46,745 nucleotides of DNA from a bacterium. Its GTDB lineage: Bacteria; Desulfobacterota; Deferrisomatia; Deferrisomatales; Deferrisomataceae. The position numbers and the translations under genes were made by a program. The stretch is from assembly GCA_027021615.1 (NCBI GenBank), contig JALUTY010000041.1, positions 1-46,745 of the forward strand, read 5' to 3'. The notes beneath the pieces were generated by a model. That model saw nothing but the letters and a program-made list of their open reading frames with translations, made no database searches and had not been told where the DNA came from. Below are positions 38,284 through 46,745 of the stretch, piece by piece. The first letter of the stretch is position 1; every line of letters starts with the position of its first letter.

Positions 38284-40119
38284 TCAAGAGCCTCTACCGT
38301 GGGCCATCACCTCCTCCACCACCGCCAGGATCTCGTCGGGGGTAAGCGGCTTGAGCACCACCCGATCCGCGGCAGCGATCCGCCCGGTCCCGGCACCGCC
38401 ACCGGTGCAGAGAATCGTGCGAAGATCGGGGCGCAGCTCCCTGGCTGCGGACAGAAACGCGTCTCCACACATCCCGGGCATGGACCGATCGGCCATCACC
38501 AGGTCGTATCGGTGGGGCTCCCGCCGGATCCGCTCCAGGGCCTCCCGGGGGTCGGCACACGCGTCCACCCGGTGGCCGGCCCGCTCCAGCACAACGAGGC
38601 CGTAGCGCAGAAGGGCTACCTCGTCGTCCACCAGCAGGATGGAGAGGACCCCGACCCGGCGGCCGGGCGGGACCGGCTCAGGCGCCGCCCCGTCCGGGCA
38701 CGGCGGCAGGAACACCCGGAACGTGGACCCTCCGCCCGGGGTGCTCTCCACCTCCACCCGCCCTCCCATCCCTTTCACCACACCGTGGACCACGCTGAGT
38801 CCCAGGCCCGTGCCCTGCCCCACCGGCTTGGTGGTGAAGAAGGGCTCGAAGGCCCGCTCGCGCACCCCCGGGGGCATGCCGCAACCCGTGTCGGCCACCT
38901 CGATGCACACCTCCTCGCCCCCGCCGGGGGCCGGCCGGCGGCCGGCTCGGATCCGCACCTCCCCTCCCTTCTCTCCGAGGGCATGGACCGCGTTCTGGCA
39001 CAGGTTCAGGAGCACCTGGTGCAGGCCGGCCGGGTCCCCCTCCACCCGAAGGTCCTCCACCTCCACCTCCTCGACCCACCTCACGCCGGGCGGCAACGAA
39101 CCGGCCAGGACCGCCCCTACCTCGGAGACCACCTTGCGCAGGCTCACCGGTCCCCGGGGGCCCTCGGCTCCCCTGGAGAACGCCAGGATCCGGCGCACCA
39201 GGTCCCGGGCCCGCCGGGCGGTGGAGGCCACGAGCTCGAGCCCCTCCCGGGCTGTGCTCTCCGGCGGGAGCTGGGCCAGGGCCAGATCGGTGAACCCGAT
39301 GATCGGAACCAGCAGGTTGTTGAAGTCGTGGGCGATCCCCCCGGCCAGGGTGCCCAGGGCCTCAAGCTTCTCGACCTGGCGGAGCCGGCGTTCCAGCTCG
39401 GTCTCGCGCGTGATGTCCTGCACCGTGCCCCTGACGCCCCCTCCCGGCCCGCCCACGGCCCGATGCCGGACCCACAGCCGGGTGCCGTCGGGCCGGACGA
39501 GGGCGTGGTCCACGGGGTCGGCCTCCCCACCGCTGCCGGCGGTGTCCCACAACGCCAGGACCCGCGGCCGATCTTCGTCGGGCACCGCTTCCAGGAACGA
39601 CCGCGCGGTCTCCTCGGGCCGGCCCACCATCCGCCGAAGCTCCTCCGACCAGGCCATCCGGCCCGTGTCAGGCGCGAGTACCCAGCTCCCCAGCCGGGCC
39701 ACCCGCTGGGCGTCGGCCAGATCCCGGGCGATTCGGCTCGCCCGGAGCATGTAGCGCAGGCGCTGGGCCAAAACGATCCAGTTGGCCGGCTTGGTGGCAA
39801 AATCGGTGGCGCCCAGGCCGTATGCCCTGGCGATGGAGTCCAGGTCATCCAGGCTGGTCAGCACCAGCACCGGAACGTCCCGTCCCCAGGGCTCTTCACG
39901 CAGGCGCCGGAGCACCTCGAACCCGTCCATTCGGGGCATCAGAAGGTCGAGCACCACCAGGTCCGGCATCCGCCGAACGCACCGCTCCCACGCCTCGACT
40001 CCGTCGGCGGCCGCCTCCACCCCGAACCCTTCGCCCGCAAGCACCTCCTCGGCCAGCAGCCGGTCCACCGGATCGTCGTCCGCCACCAACACCCGGGCCT
40101 TCGGTTCGCTCCCCGTCAT
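38284..40119 (-). CDS. REC-PAS-HisKA-HATPase-REC hybrid kinase
   Basis: The 611-residue soluble protein starts MTGSEPKARVLVADDD. It has receiver 1 (Asp58 in VVLDLLMPRMDG), PAS (about 135-240), HisKA with His264 in [13 protein letters not shown], HATPase (VADTGCGMPPG; GQGTGLGLSVVHG) and a C-terminal receiver 2 (Asp544 in MADRSMPGM). Its ATG overlaps the stop of the upstream CHASE8-type kinase gene as ATGA. Since that kinase carries an Hpt domain, phosphate could pass from Hpt His684 to receiver 1 here. No DNA-binding output is seen. Confidence 0.92.
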   Translation of the reverse strand: MTGSEPKARVLVADDDPVDRLLAEEVLAGEGFGVEAAADGVEAWERCVRRMPDLVVLDLLMPRMDGFEVLRRLREEPWGRDVPVLVLTSLDDLDSIARAYGLGATDFATKPANWIVLAQRLRYMLRASRIARDLADAQRVARLGSWVLAPDTGRMAWSEELRRMVGRPEETARSFLEAVPDEDRPRVLALWDTAGSGGEADPVDHALVRPDGTRLWVRHRAVGGPGGGVRGTVQDITRETELERRLRQVEKLEALGTLAGGIAHDFNNLLVPIIGFTDLALAQLPPESTAREGLELVASTARRARDLVRRILAFSRGAEGPRGPVSLRKVVSEVGAVLAGSLPPGVRWVEEVEVEDLRVEGDPAGLHQVLLNLCQNAVHALGEKGGEVRIRAGRRPAPGGGEEVCIEVADTGCGMPPGVRERAFEPFFTTKPVGQGTGLGLSVVHGVVKGMGGRVEVESTPGGGSTFRVFLPPCPDGAAPEPVPPGRRVGVLSILLVDDEVALLRYGLVVLERAGHRVDACADPREALERIRREPHRYDLVMADRSMPGMCGDAFLSAARELRPDLRTILCTGGGAGTGRIAAADRVVLKPLTPDEILAVVEEVMAHGRGS

Positions 40120-42347
40120 GCCACCCTCCCGTAAGCCCGCTCCAACGCGCGGAGCGTCGCCTCCAGCCCTGCGGCCAGACGGTCCGCCCCGGCGGCCACC
40201 CCCTCCAGATCTCCCTTCGTTGCCAGCTGGCAGATCTCGGCACACACCCGGGCCACCCCCCGGGCACCCGCGTTCAGGCTGACCGACTTGAGCGCATGGG
40301 CCGCACGATGGACCGCCTCGGCGTCCCCCTCGGACACCGCCCGTCTCAGCGCTTCCAAGAGCCGCTCGGTCTCCCCCCGGTAGGTCTCTAGGACCCGGCC
40401 TGCCAGGCCCGTGCCCCGAGCCGCGTCCAGGGACAGCACCCTTCCCACCACATCAAGATCCACGTCGGCGGGGTGACGGGCCGCGCCCAGGGCGCAGGCG
40501 AGGTCCTCAGCTCCGAAGGGCTTGAGCACGACCCCGTCCATGCCGGCTTGGCGACACCGCTCCCGATCCTCGGGACTGCCGTACGCCGTGCAGGCCACAA
40601 TCCACGTCCTGCCTCCCCCACGCGCAGCCTCTTTCCCTCGGATCCGGCGAGCCACCTCGAACCCGTCCATCCCGGGCATTTGGCAGTCGAGCAGAACGGC
40701 GTCGAAGCCCCCGGCCTCCCAGGCCCGGAGAGCCGTCTCGCCGTCTGGCACCTCCTCCACTCGGCAACCCAAAGTTTCCAGGAAGGCCCGGACCAGATCT
40801 CGATTCATCGGGTTGTCCTCCACCACGAGGACCCTCATCCCCTGCACGTCCCCTGGCTGCACTCCGGGCTCGGCCGCTAACGGAAGCTCGACCCGGAACC
40901 GGGCGCCACCGCCGGCCCCCTCCCCCAGCCGAACGGTTCCTCCCATCAGGACTACCAGGTTTCGGCAGATGGTGAGCCCGAGCCCGGTTCCCCCGTGGCG
41001 TCTGCGGTCGGGCGGCTCGATCTGCTCGAACGGGCGGAACACCCGTCCTCGGTCGTCGGGTAAGATCCCGGGCCCCGTGTCTTCCACGTCGAAGCGCACC
41101 CCGTGCCCCTCAGGGCCGGCGGAACACCGCACCTCCACCCCGCCGCGCTCCGTGAACTTCACCGCGTTGTCCACCAGGTTCCACAGGATCTGACGAACCC
41201 GCAGGGGATCCCCCCGCACGGTGGGCGGCAAGCCGGGCTCCGCGGCAAGCCGTACGCTCAGCCCCCTGGCCGCCGCCCGGGGCCGAAACGCGTCCACCAC
41301 CTCCCGAGCCGTGGCCAACGGGGAGAAGGGCCGATCGTCCAGCCGCAGATCCCCCGCCTCGATCCGGCCCACGTCCGGAAGGTCCTCCACGAGTGCCTTC
41401 AGTGCGTGGGCTGCCGAGCGGATCTGCTCCAGCCTACCGGCCGCCTCCTCCGGTTCCTCCTGGGACAGCAGCTCCAGGTGCCCTAAAATGCCGTTGAGGG
41501 GGGTGAGCAGCTCGTGGCTCACCAGGGCCAGGAACCGGCTTTTGGCCCGGCTGGCCTGCTCGGCCTCTTTCTTCGCCAGCCGCAGCTCCCGGGTCCTGTC
41601 GGCCACCAGCTCCTCCAGGCGAGCACGGTGGCACCTCAGATCCTCCTGCCGTGCCTCGACCGTCTCCAGGAGGTGGTTCACCCCCGCGGCAAGCACCCCC
41701 ACCTCGTCGCGGCCGGCGACCCCGACCCTCTCTCCGTAGTCCCCTTGACTCGCCGCCCGTTCCACCACGCCGGCCACGGTTCGAATTCGGTCCGAAACCA
41801 ACCGGTGGAGCACCCATGCCACGCCCAGCGCGGCCGCCACCGCCGCGGCGAGGGCCGCGCCCGCCACGGCCGCATACCTGGCCAGCCTCGTGCGCAGGCT
41901 CGCCAGGTCGCTTCGTATCCACAGCCACCCCACCGGATCGGCCTCGAGCACCACCGGCCGGGTCACCTCCAACCCCCCATGGCGGAACCGCCCTCCCGCA
42001 CCGGCCGGCGGCCCAGGCGGCTGAAACGCCCCGGGCCGGCACGACAGCCGGGCGAACTCGCGGCCGGTCCTCGTCCACAGCACCGCACCCTCCACGTCCG
42101 GGATCTCCCGAAGGGGCAGGAGCACCTGCCGGGCCGCCGCCGGGTCGTCGAAGGCAACGGCAGGGGCCGCGTTAAAAGCGAGGACCGTGGCCATCCCCTC
42201 CAGGGCCTCGACGGCCTGCCTGCGGGCGGTGCGGATCTCCCAGGCCACGAACACGGCCGAAGCCGCGCTCACCACCAACAGGCTCCCCCCGAGGATCAGC
42301 CCAGCCACCTTCCGGTGGATCGGAGCATCCCACAGCCACCGCCTCAC
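40116..42347 (-). CDS. CHASE8-type membrane hybrid kinase with REC and Hpt (BarA-like layout)
   Basis: The 743-residue protein has TM1 (about 13-36), a short periplasmic domain typical of CHASE8 (ATVLAFNAAPAVAFDDPAAA), TM2 (about 158-180) and HAMP (about 181-235). HisKA with His278 in ALVSHELLTPLNG, HATPase (VEDTGPGI; GGTGLGLTICRN), REC (Asp554 in LLDCQMPGMDG) and Hpt (His684 in AAHALKS) follow. The GTG start overlaps the yfiR-family stop (GTGA) and has GAGGAGG upstream. CHASE8 domains are known partners of YfiR in diguanylate cyclases such as YfiN; here the output is a phosphorelay instead. Confidence 0.9.
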   Translation of the reverse strand: MRRWLWDAPIHRKVAGLILGGSLLVVSAASAVFVAWEIRTARRQAVEALEGMATVLAFNAAPAVAFDDPAAARQVLLPLREIPDVEGAVLWTRTGREFARLSCRPGAFQPPGPPAGAGGRFRHGGLEVTRPVVLEADPVGWLWIRSDLASLRTRLARYAAVAGAALAAAVAAALGVAWVLHRLVSDRIRTVAGVVERAASQGDYGERVGVAGRDEVGVLAAGVNHLLETVEARQEDLRCHRARLEELVADRTRELRLAKKEAEQASRAKSRFLALVSHELLTPLNGILGHLELLSQEEPEEAAGRLEQIRSAAHALKALVEDLPDVGRIEAGDLRLDDRPFSPLATAREVVDAFRPRAAARGLSVRLAAEPGLPPTVRGDPLRVRQILWNLVDNAVKFTERGGVEVRCSAGPEGHGVRFDVEDTGPGILPDDRGRVFRPFEQIEPPDRRRHGGTGLGLTICRNLVVLMGGTVRLGEGAGGGARFRVELPLAAEPGVQPGDVQGMRVLVVEDNPMNRDLVRAFLETLGCRVEEVPDGETALRAWEAGGFDAVLLDCQMPGMDGFEVARRIRGKEAARGGGRTWIVACTAYGSPEDRERCRQAGMDGVVLKPFGAEDLACALGAARHPADVDLDVVGRVLSLDAARGTGLAGRVLETYRGETERLLEALRRAVSEGDAEAVHRAAHALKSVSLNAGARGVARVCAEICQLATKGDLEGVAAGADRLAAGLEATLRALERAYGRVA

Positions 42348-42853
42348 GGGAGCACCTCCTCGGCCAGGGCCAACAGCCGCGCGTCGAACCTCAGGCCGGC
42401 CCGGGCGGCCCGACCCCGGTGGATGCGGAACCGAAGTCTCCCCTGCCGCTTCACCAGCTCGATCATGCCCCCCCGATCGGCGAACCCCGGGATGTCGCTC
42501 ACGGTGAGTACGCCAAGGCCCAGGGCGGCCAGGTCGGTTTGCAGTCGGCCGGCCTCGCTTCGTCCCACGTACACCACCTCGCACCCGCACCGTCGGCCGG
42601 GCGCACACGTTCCGGTGCGCACCCCCCGGCCCCCCACCGCCTTGCCCTGCAGGGCCGCGAGCGCCTCGGCCACCGGATCGTCACCCAGCAGACAGACGTC
42701 CAACGGCCTGTCGGGCAGGTCCTCGGTCCAGGTGGTGAGCTGGGCGAAGTGGTACACGAAGGCAGCCTTCACGCGGATCTCCAGGTCCGGGGCGTGGGCC
42801 GCCCCACATCCGAGCAGCAGCAGAAGGACCGCCCACCCCCTTCGCAGCCCCAT
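42344..42853 (-). CDS. YfiR/DUF4154-family periplasmic protein
   Basis: The 169-residue protein has a signal peptide (MGLRRGWAVLLLLLGCGAAHA). The family pattern follows: IRVKAAFVYHFAQLTTW, a central CLLGDDPVAEAL, a Cys-rich segment with CEVVYVGRSEA, and VLTVSDIPGFADRGGMIELV. In Pseudomonas, YfiR represses the CHASE8 diguanylate cyclase YfiN from the periplasm. The GTGA overlap with a CHASE8-type kinase implies it gates that kinase. Its SD (GGAGGGG) lies within the final codons of the decayed TonB receptor, so it was once coupled to that gene. Confidence 0.88.
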   Translation of the reverse strand: MGLRRGWAVLLLLLGCGAAHAPDLEIRVKAAFVYHFAQLTTWTEDLPDRPLDVCLLGDDPVAEALAALQGKAVGGRGVRTGTCAPGRRCGCEVVYVGRSEAGRLQTDLAALGLGVLTVSDIPGFADRGGMIELVKRQGRLRFRIHRGRAARAGLRFDARLLALAEEVLP

Positions 42854-42860
42854 CGCCCCT

Positions 42861-44751
42861 CCAAAACCTCGGCCGGACCACCGCGTAAACCGACCGTTCC
42901 GGCTCGGAGGTCTCGAGGCGGAGGAAATCCTCCCGCGGAAACTCGGGGTGGGAGGGCTCCAGCAGGTCCCGGCCCACCACGGCGAGCTCGACCCCTTCGG
43001 TGGGCTCCCACGCCAACTGGACGTCCAGCCCCCAATAGGGGGGAATGTCCCGGCGGTCCAGGCTGCCCACATACCGGAGCCCCAGATCCAGCCTCCACCC
43101 GAAAGGCAGGTCCGCGAAGGACCGCAGATCCAGCTGGTGGCGGGGGGTCTTCCCCTCCCCGAACTCCGCCGAGAAGTCCGTGGACCGCGCCGGGTCGATG
43201 TCGAGGAGGAACCAGGTGTAGGCGACCCGAAGCTCCTAGGGCGGAACCACCCGCCACCGAGCCTCGGCCTCGAACCCCTTGGACACGGCGTCCGCCCGGT
43301 TCTCCGGCGCCCCCGTACCCGTGAGCCAACCCGGGTGCAGCGGGTCCGGGGCGAGCTCCTGGGGCTCAATGGTCCGGAGATGCCGGTACCGGCTCACGAA
43401 CCCCGCCAGATCGGTGGAGAACGTCCCGGTCCACCGGGCCCGGTACCCCACCTGCCAGGACACCACGGTCTCGCTCCCGAATCCGTCGTCCCCGCGGAAA
43501 TCGGGCCGCAGCACCACCGGCAGGGGGTTGGCGGGGTTGGCGGGGCCGAGCACGTACCCGGCCATCGCCGCGTCGGCCTCGGCCCGGCTCGGGGTGCGCA
43601 CGGCCCGGGACACGGCGGCCCACAGGGTGTGCCCGGAGGTCACCGCCAAAGCGCCCGGGCATCGGGCTGCCACTCGACCCCGGTGTAGTCGTTGTGCTCG
43701 ACCCGCAGGCCCAGGAGGAGGTGGAACCGGTCGGGCACCAGGGCGATCTCGTTCTGCAGAAAGGCGCTCCACAACCGGTCCGTGCGGCGGGGTGGGTCGA
43801 ACCGGATGACCCGGGTGCCGTCGATCCGGTCCTGGGTAAGCCGCACCCCGCCCCCCCACACCACGTCGTGCCGGGTACCCAGGGAGAACCGGTGCTGGAG
43901 GTCCAGGTCCCACACCTCCCGCTCGTCCCGGCCGATGGGCTCGTCCCGGGACGAGCGGTCGTAGTACGCCTGGACTTGGAACCGGCCGGCCGCCCCCAGG
44001 TCCCGTTCCCAGCGCTCCAGGAGGTTTCCGCCCCAGAGCACGGAATCCTCGGCCCAGGTCTCCATCCGGTCGGGTCCTCGGTAGGCACCGTGTACACCGC
44101 GCCCGAACGGCCCCGGTAGAGCTCGCCCTGGAGGGTCCAGGCGGCCCCGCCCCGGTCCGCGTCCAGCCGGAACCCACCCCGCACCTGGCTCCAGTCGTCG
44201 GGCGCCTCACCCCCTTCCGGGGCGTGCCCTCCATCCCGGTCGAACTCCTTGGCCCACCACCGGCCGAACACTCCCGGCGCCAACTCGGCTCCGTAGCGCA
44301 CCGCCCCGAACCCCCGCTCCTCGGCACCGCCCCCCACCTCCGCGTAGCCCCCCAGGGTGTCGGCCGCCCGCTTCGTGATCACGTGGATCACCCCGTTCAC
44401 CGCGTTGGCCCCCCATATCGCGGCGCCCGGGCCCCGGTTCACCTCGATCCGTTCCACGTCCTCCAGAAGCACGTCCTGGGCGTCCCAGAACACCCCTGAG
44501 AAGAGCGGTGAGTACACGGTGCGGCCGTCGATCATCACCAGCAGCTTGTTGGCCCACCGGCCGTCGAACCCCCGCACCGAGAGCGCCCAGGTGTTAGCGT
44601 TGATCCGCCCCACGTGGACACCGGGCACCATGCGCAGGGCCTCGGCCAGGGTCTCGGAGCCCCTCGCCGGCCGGGGTGGGCAAAGCAGGCAGAGCGCCAT
44701 CACCCAGAGCAGCAGCCGGCTCCGGGCCCAGGGACGGTACGGGTCGGCCAT
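42861..44751 (-). pseudogene. TonB-dependent outer-membrane receptor, decayed
   Basis: This would encode a TonB-dependent receptor of the YfiR-associated type. It begins MADPYRPWARSR with a signal peptide, then the plug domain (ALRMVPGVHVGRINANTWAL; WGANAVNGVIHVITKRA) and the beta-barrel. Two apparent 1-base deletions shift the frame, one between about 44060 and 44095 and one at about 43644 (WR*, then VTSGHTLWAAVSRAVRT in the next frame). An in-frame TAG follows at 43236-43238, after RWRVVPP, with reading continuing as ELRVAYTWFLLDI. The final VYAVVRPRF is followed by TGG where a stop is expected. About 50 residues between the signal peptide and plug are also missing. Transport of a specific ligand cannot be inferred. 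Confidence 0.88.
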
Positions 44752-44833
44752 GATCCCCCCTCCGGGGTGGGGCCGGAGACAGGGCCGGCCCCCGTCACGG
44801 TTTCGTGTTCGCGTTTCGGTGGCGTTCCGGCGG

Positions 44834-44863
44834 GTTTTACCCCAGGGCGCCCCGGCGACACAA
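44834..44863 (-). promoter_or_regulatory. Possible promoter of the decayed receptor/yfiR/kinase unit
   Basis: On the minus strand TTGTGT (44858-44863) lies 18 bases from TAAAAC (44834-44839), about 80 bases upstream of the receptor start. If active it would still drive the intact yfiR and kinase genes through the pseudogene. It shares the 181-base gap with the divergent TraB-family promoter. Confidence 0.35.
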
Positions 44864-44872
44864 CCGCCGGCC

Positions 44873-44901
44873 TTGGCCTCGGGACGGCGCACCCCTACAA
44901 T
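44873..44901 (+). promoter_or_regulatory. Sigma-70-type promoter of the TraB-family gene
   Basis: TTGGCC (44873-44878) and TACAAT (44896-44901) are separated by 17 bases. They place a start about 25 bases before the ATG at 44933, whose SD is GAGGAGG. Confidence 0.55.
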
Positions 44902-44932
44902 GGCCGCCCCCACCCCCGCCCGAGGAGGCTCC

Positions 44933-46099
44933 ATGGATCCCCAATGGACCCGGATCGAACTGGAGGACCGGGAGGTGTTCCTCCTGGGAACCGCCCACGT
45001 GTCCCGCCGTTCGGTGGAGGCCGTGCGCCGGGCCGTGGCCGAGCTCGGGCCAAACCGGGTGTGTGTGGAGCTCGATCCGGACCGCCTCCGGGCCCTGAGG
45101 GATCCGGACCGGTGGCGCCGGCTGGACCTGGTCAAGGCCCTTCGGAAGGGCCAGGGGCCCGTCCTTCTGGCAAACCTCGCCCTGGCCGCGTTCCAGAAGC
45201 GGATCGGGCTCGCCACCGACGTGAGGCCTGGAGAGGAGCTTCTGGCCGCCGTGGAAGAGGCCGAGGCCCGGGGGACCGCGGTCGACCTGGTGGATCGGCC
45301 GATCCGGCTCACCCTGCTCCGAGCCTGGCGCCGGACCCGGTTCTGGCGGAAGCTCGGGCTGTTCGGGGCCTTGGTGGCCAGCGCCTTCGAGGACGCGGAA
45401 CTGGACGAGGAGGATCTGGCGCGGCTTCGGTCCACCGACACGCTCTCGGGGCTGCTCGAGGAGATGGCCCGGGCCGCGCCCGAGGCCAAGGAGGTGTTGG
45501 TGGACGAGCGAGACCGCTACATGGCGGCCCGCATCCTCGGCGTTGGGGGGCGGCGAGTGTTGGCCGTGGTGGGCGCGGCCCACGTGCCGGGCATCGCCCG
45601 GATCCTGCGGGAGGGCTCCGACCCGGGGGACCCCTCCCGCCTCGAAGAGCTGCCCCCCCGGGGGATCGTGTCCCGAGCGCTTCCCTGGGTGCTCCCCGCG
45701 ATCGTGTTGGCCCTGTTCGCGGCCGGGTTCGCGGCCGGCGACACGGCCACCCTCCGGCAGGCGGCCTGGGCCTGGGTGCTCGCGAACGGGACCCTCGCCG
45801 CGGCCGGAGCGGCCGCGGCCCTGGGCCACCCGCTGACCGTGACCTCGGCGTTCGTGGCCGCCCCCCTGACCTCGCTCAACCCCACCGTGGGAGCGGGCAT
45901 GGTCACCGGCCTGGTGCAGGCCTGGGCCCAGCGCCCCCGGGTCCGGGACCTGGAAGGGCTGCTGGACGACCTGGTCCACTGGCAGGGCTGGTGGAGAAAT
46001 CGGGTGGCCCGGGTGCTCCTGGTGTTCCTCTTTTCCAACCTGGGCAGCGCCCTGGGAACCTTCGTGGCCTTCGGGTGGCTCAAGAACCTGGTGGGGTGA
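44933..46099 (+). CDS. TraB/PrgY-family membrane protein
   Basis: The 388-residue protein has the TraB N-terminal pattern: VFLLGTAHVSRRSVEAV (GTAH at residues 19-22), VCVELDPDRLRAL and, near residue 215, VVGAAHVPGIARIL. The C-terminal third has about three or more membrane helices, including LPWVLPAIVLALFAAGFA and LTSLNPTVGAGMVTGLVQAW. PrgY in Enterococcus dampens peptide pheromone. TraB-fold proteins are thought to be metalloprotease-like, and the chromosomal function is unknown. Start MDPQWTRIELEDREV follows a GAGGAGG SD. The end overlaps the convergent glycosyltransferase by 20 bases. Confidence 0.88.
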   Translation: MDPQWTRIELEDREVFLLGTAHVSRRSVEAVRRAVAELGPNRVCVELDPDRLRALRDPDRWRRLDLVKALRKGQGPVLLANLALAAFQKRIGLATDVRPGEELLAAVEEAEARGTAVDLVDRPIRLTLLRAWRRTRFWRKLGLFGALVASAFEDAELDEEDLARLRSTDTLSGLLEEMARAAPEAKEVLVDERDRYMAARILGVGGRRVLAVVGAAHVPGIARILREGSDPGDPSRLEELPPRGIVSRALPWVLPAIVLALFAAGFAAGDTATLRQAAWAWVLANGTLAAAGAAAALGHPLTVTSAFVAAPLTSLNPTVGAGMVTGLVQAWAQRPRVRDLEGLLDDLVHWQGWWRNRVARVLLVFLFSNLGSALGTFVAFGWLKNLVG

Positions 46100-46745
46100 G
46101 GGCTTCCACGCGACACGTTTCGGCCCGCCAGGGCATCCGTTTCCGGTCTCCGAGAAGAGCGTTTGTCCAGAGAGCACATGGGCGGGAAAGAAGCAGGCAG
46201 AGCAACCCGACCAGTGGGCCTCCCATGGCGTCGGGCACTGGTACGGACCTTGAGAGCCTCCCGGCCGCCAGCCCCAGGAGCAAGAGCCCCGCGGCGGTTC
46301 GCCCCGGCCGATGCCTCGCGTGGGCCCGAAGGACCGTTCCGGCCGATCGGGCCACGTAGCGCCACATGCTCGGGCACAACCGCGATTCCCGGGTGTTCGG
46401 GTTCGTCCGCACCGGCACCGTGGAGACTTTGATCCCCTGCGCCCCCGCCTGGATGAGTGTCTCCAAGGTGTAGGTGAACCGGTCCCTCACTTCGAAGACC
46501 TGCGCCACCTCGCGCGAAAAGGCCCGAAACCCGCTCGCGGCATCCCCAACGTCCAGCCCGGAAACCTTCGACACGACCCAGGACCCCAGCTTCTGAAGCC
46601 CCTTCTTCACGGGCGAAAACTCCTCCACCCCCTCTCCCCACCGCTCCCCCACCACCATGTCGGCCCGCCCTTCCAGAATCGGTCGGACGAGGGGCTCGAC
46701 CGCTCCGCCGTCGTACTGGTTGTCGCCGTCCGTATTGACGATCAC
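46080..46745 (-). CDS. Family-2 glycosyltransferase, C-terminal part (cut by window edge)
   Basis: The visible 221 residues lack the N-terminus, which lies past the right edge. The DxD-type metal/sugar-nucleotide site is near the visible start (NTDGDNQYDGG). VVGERWGEGVEEFSPVKKG, VGDAASGFRAFSREVA and YTLETLIQAGAQGIKV match dolichol-phosphate-mannose-synthase-like GT2 enzymes, which move sugars onto lipid carriers. Two hydrophobic segments near the C-terminus (AAGLLLLGLAAG; GPLVGLLCLLL) suggest membrane anchoring. The tail after them looks unusual for the family and may be altered. Confidence 0.85.
   Translation of the reverse strand: MIVNTDGDNQYDGGAVEPLVRPILEGRADMVVGERWGEGVEEFSPVKKGLQKLGSWVVSKVSGLDVGDAASGFRAFSREVAQVFEVRDRFTYTLETLIQAGAQGIKVSTVPVRTNPNTRESRLCPSMWRYVARSAGTVLRAHARHRPGRTAAGLLLLGLAAGRLSRSVPVPDAMGGPLVGLLCLLLSRPCALWTNALLGDRKRMPWRAETCRVEALTPPGS

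Noticed and set aside
43236-43238. In-frame TAG in the receptor read as pyrrolysine
   Set aside because: The same gene has two frameshifts, a lost stop and an N-terminal deletion, so simple decay explains the TAG better.

Overview
The window is very GC-rich, densely packed bacterial chromosome. It carries a str-type operon (rpsL-rpsG-fusA-tuf), a dnaG-rpoD block, P-II next to gltB, and many hybrid histidine kinases. This mix points to a high-GC member of the Desulfobacterota (former Deltaproteobacteria). A Deferrisoma-like organism is my guess from overall character only; nothing in the window proves the genus. No tRNA, rRNA, CRISPR array or intact insertion sequence was seen.

Layout. Positions 1-5273 hold, on the minus strand, the translation genes tuf (cut by the left edge), fusA, rpsG and rpsL, then rpoD. 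Positions 5316-13396 continue on the minus strand with dnaG, mutS2, a yqeY-type gene, a SPOR-domain membrane protein, argS, a small Cys-rich protein and a nitrilase-fold protein that has lost its catalytic cysteine. A creatininase-family gene (13493-14215) is divergent from the last. Positions 14225-23854 are a signalling block: a large Cache-PAS-GAF-GAF-PAS hybrid kinase, an HD-GYP response regulator, a sister REC-PAS regulator, a REC-PAS-PAS kinase and a REC-kinase. A 418-base gap inside this block looks like a structured RNA locus.

Positions 23993-31582 are nitrogen-related. A helical-repeat protein, P-II, a coiled-coil miniprotein and an AhpD-like protein lie on the minus strand. They are divergent from a glutamate synthase large subunit, which overlaps a radical SAM gene rather than gltD. 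Positions 31663-34771 form a two-gene module: a PstS-like lipoprotein, and a membrane HD-GYP protein whose periplasmic domain has a CxxCH haem motif. Metallo-beta-lactamase-fold and flavodoxin-fold genes follow on the minus strand, then purM-purN on the plus strand from a good sigma-70-type promoter.

Positions 37951-38283 are non-coding, with heptamer repeats and a large imperfect palindrome. Positions 38284-44751 (minus strand) read as a decayed TonB-dependent receptor, an intact YfiR-family protein, a CHASE8-type hybrid kinase with Hpt, and a REC-PAS-kinase-REC protein. The window ends with a TraB-family membrane protein (plus) converging on a truncated family-2 glycosyltransferase (minus).

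The best candidates for something new are the solute-binding-protein/haem HD-GYP pair, the catalytically dead nitrilase cotranscribed with argS, the gltB-radical SAM pair, the structured non-coding locus at 18224-18422, and the decayed receptor sitting above an intact YfiR-phosphorelay.
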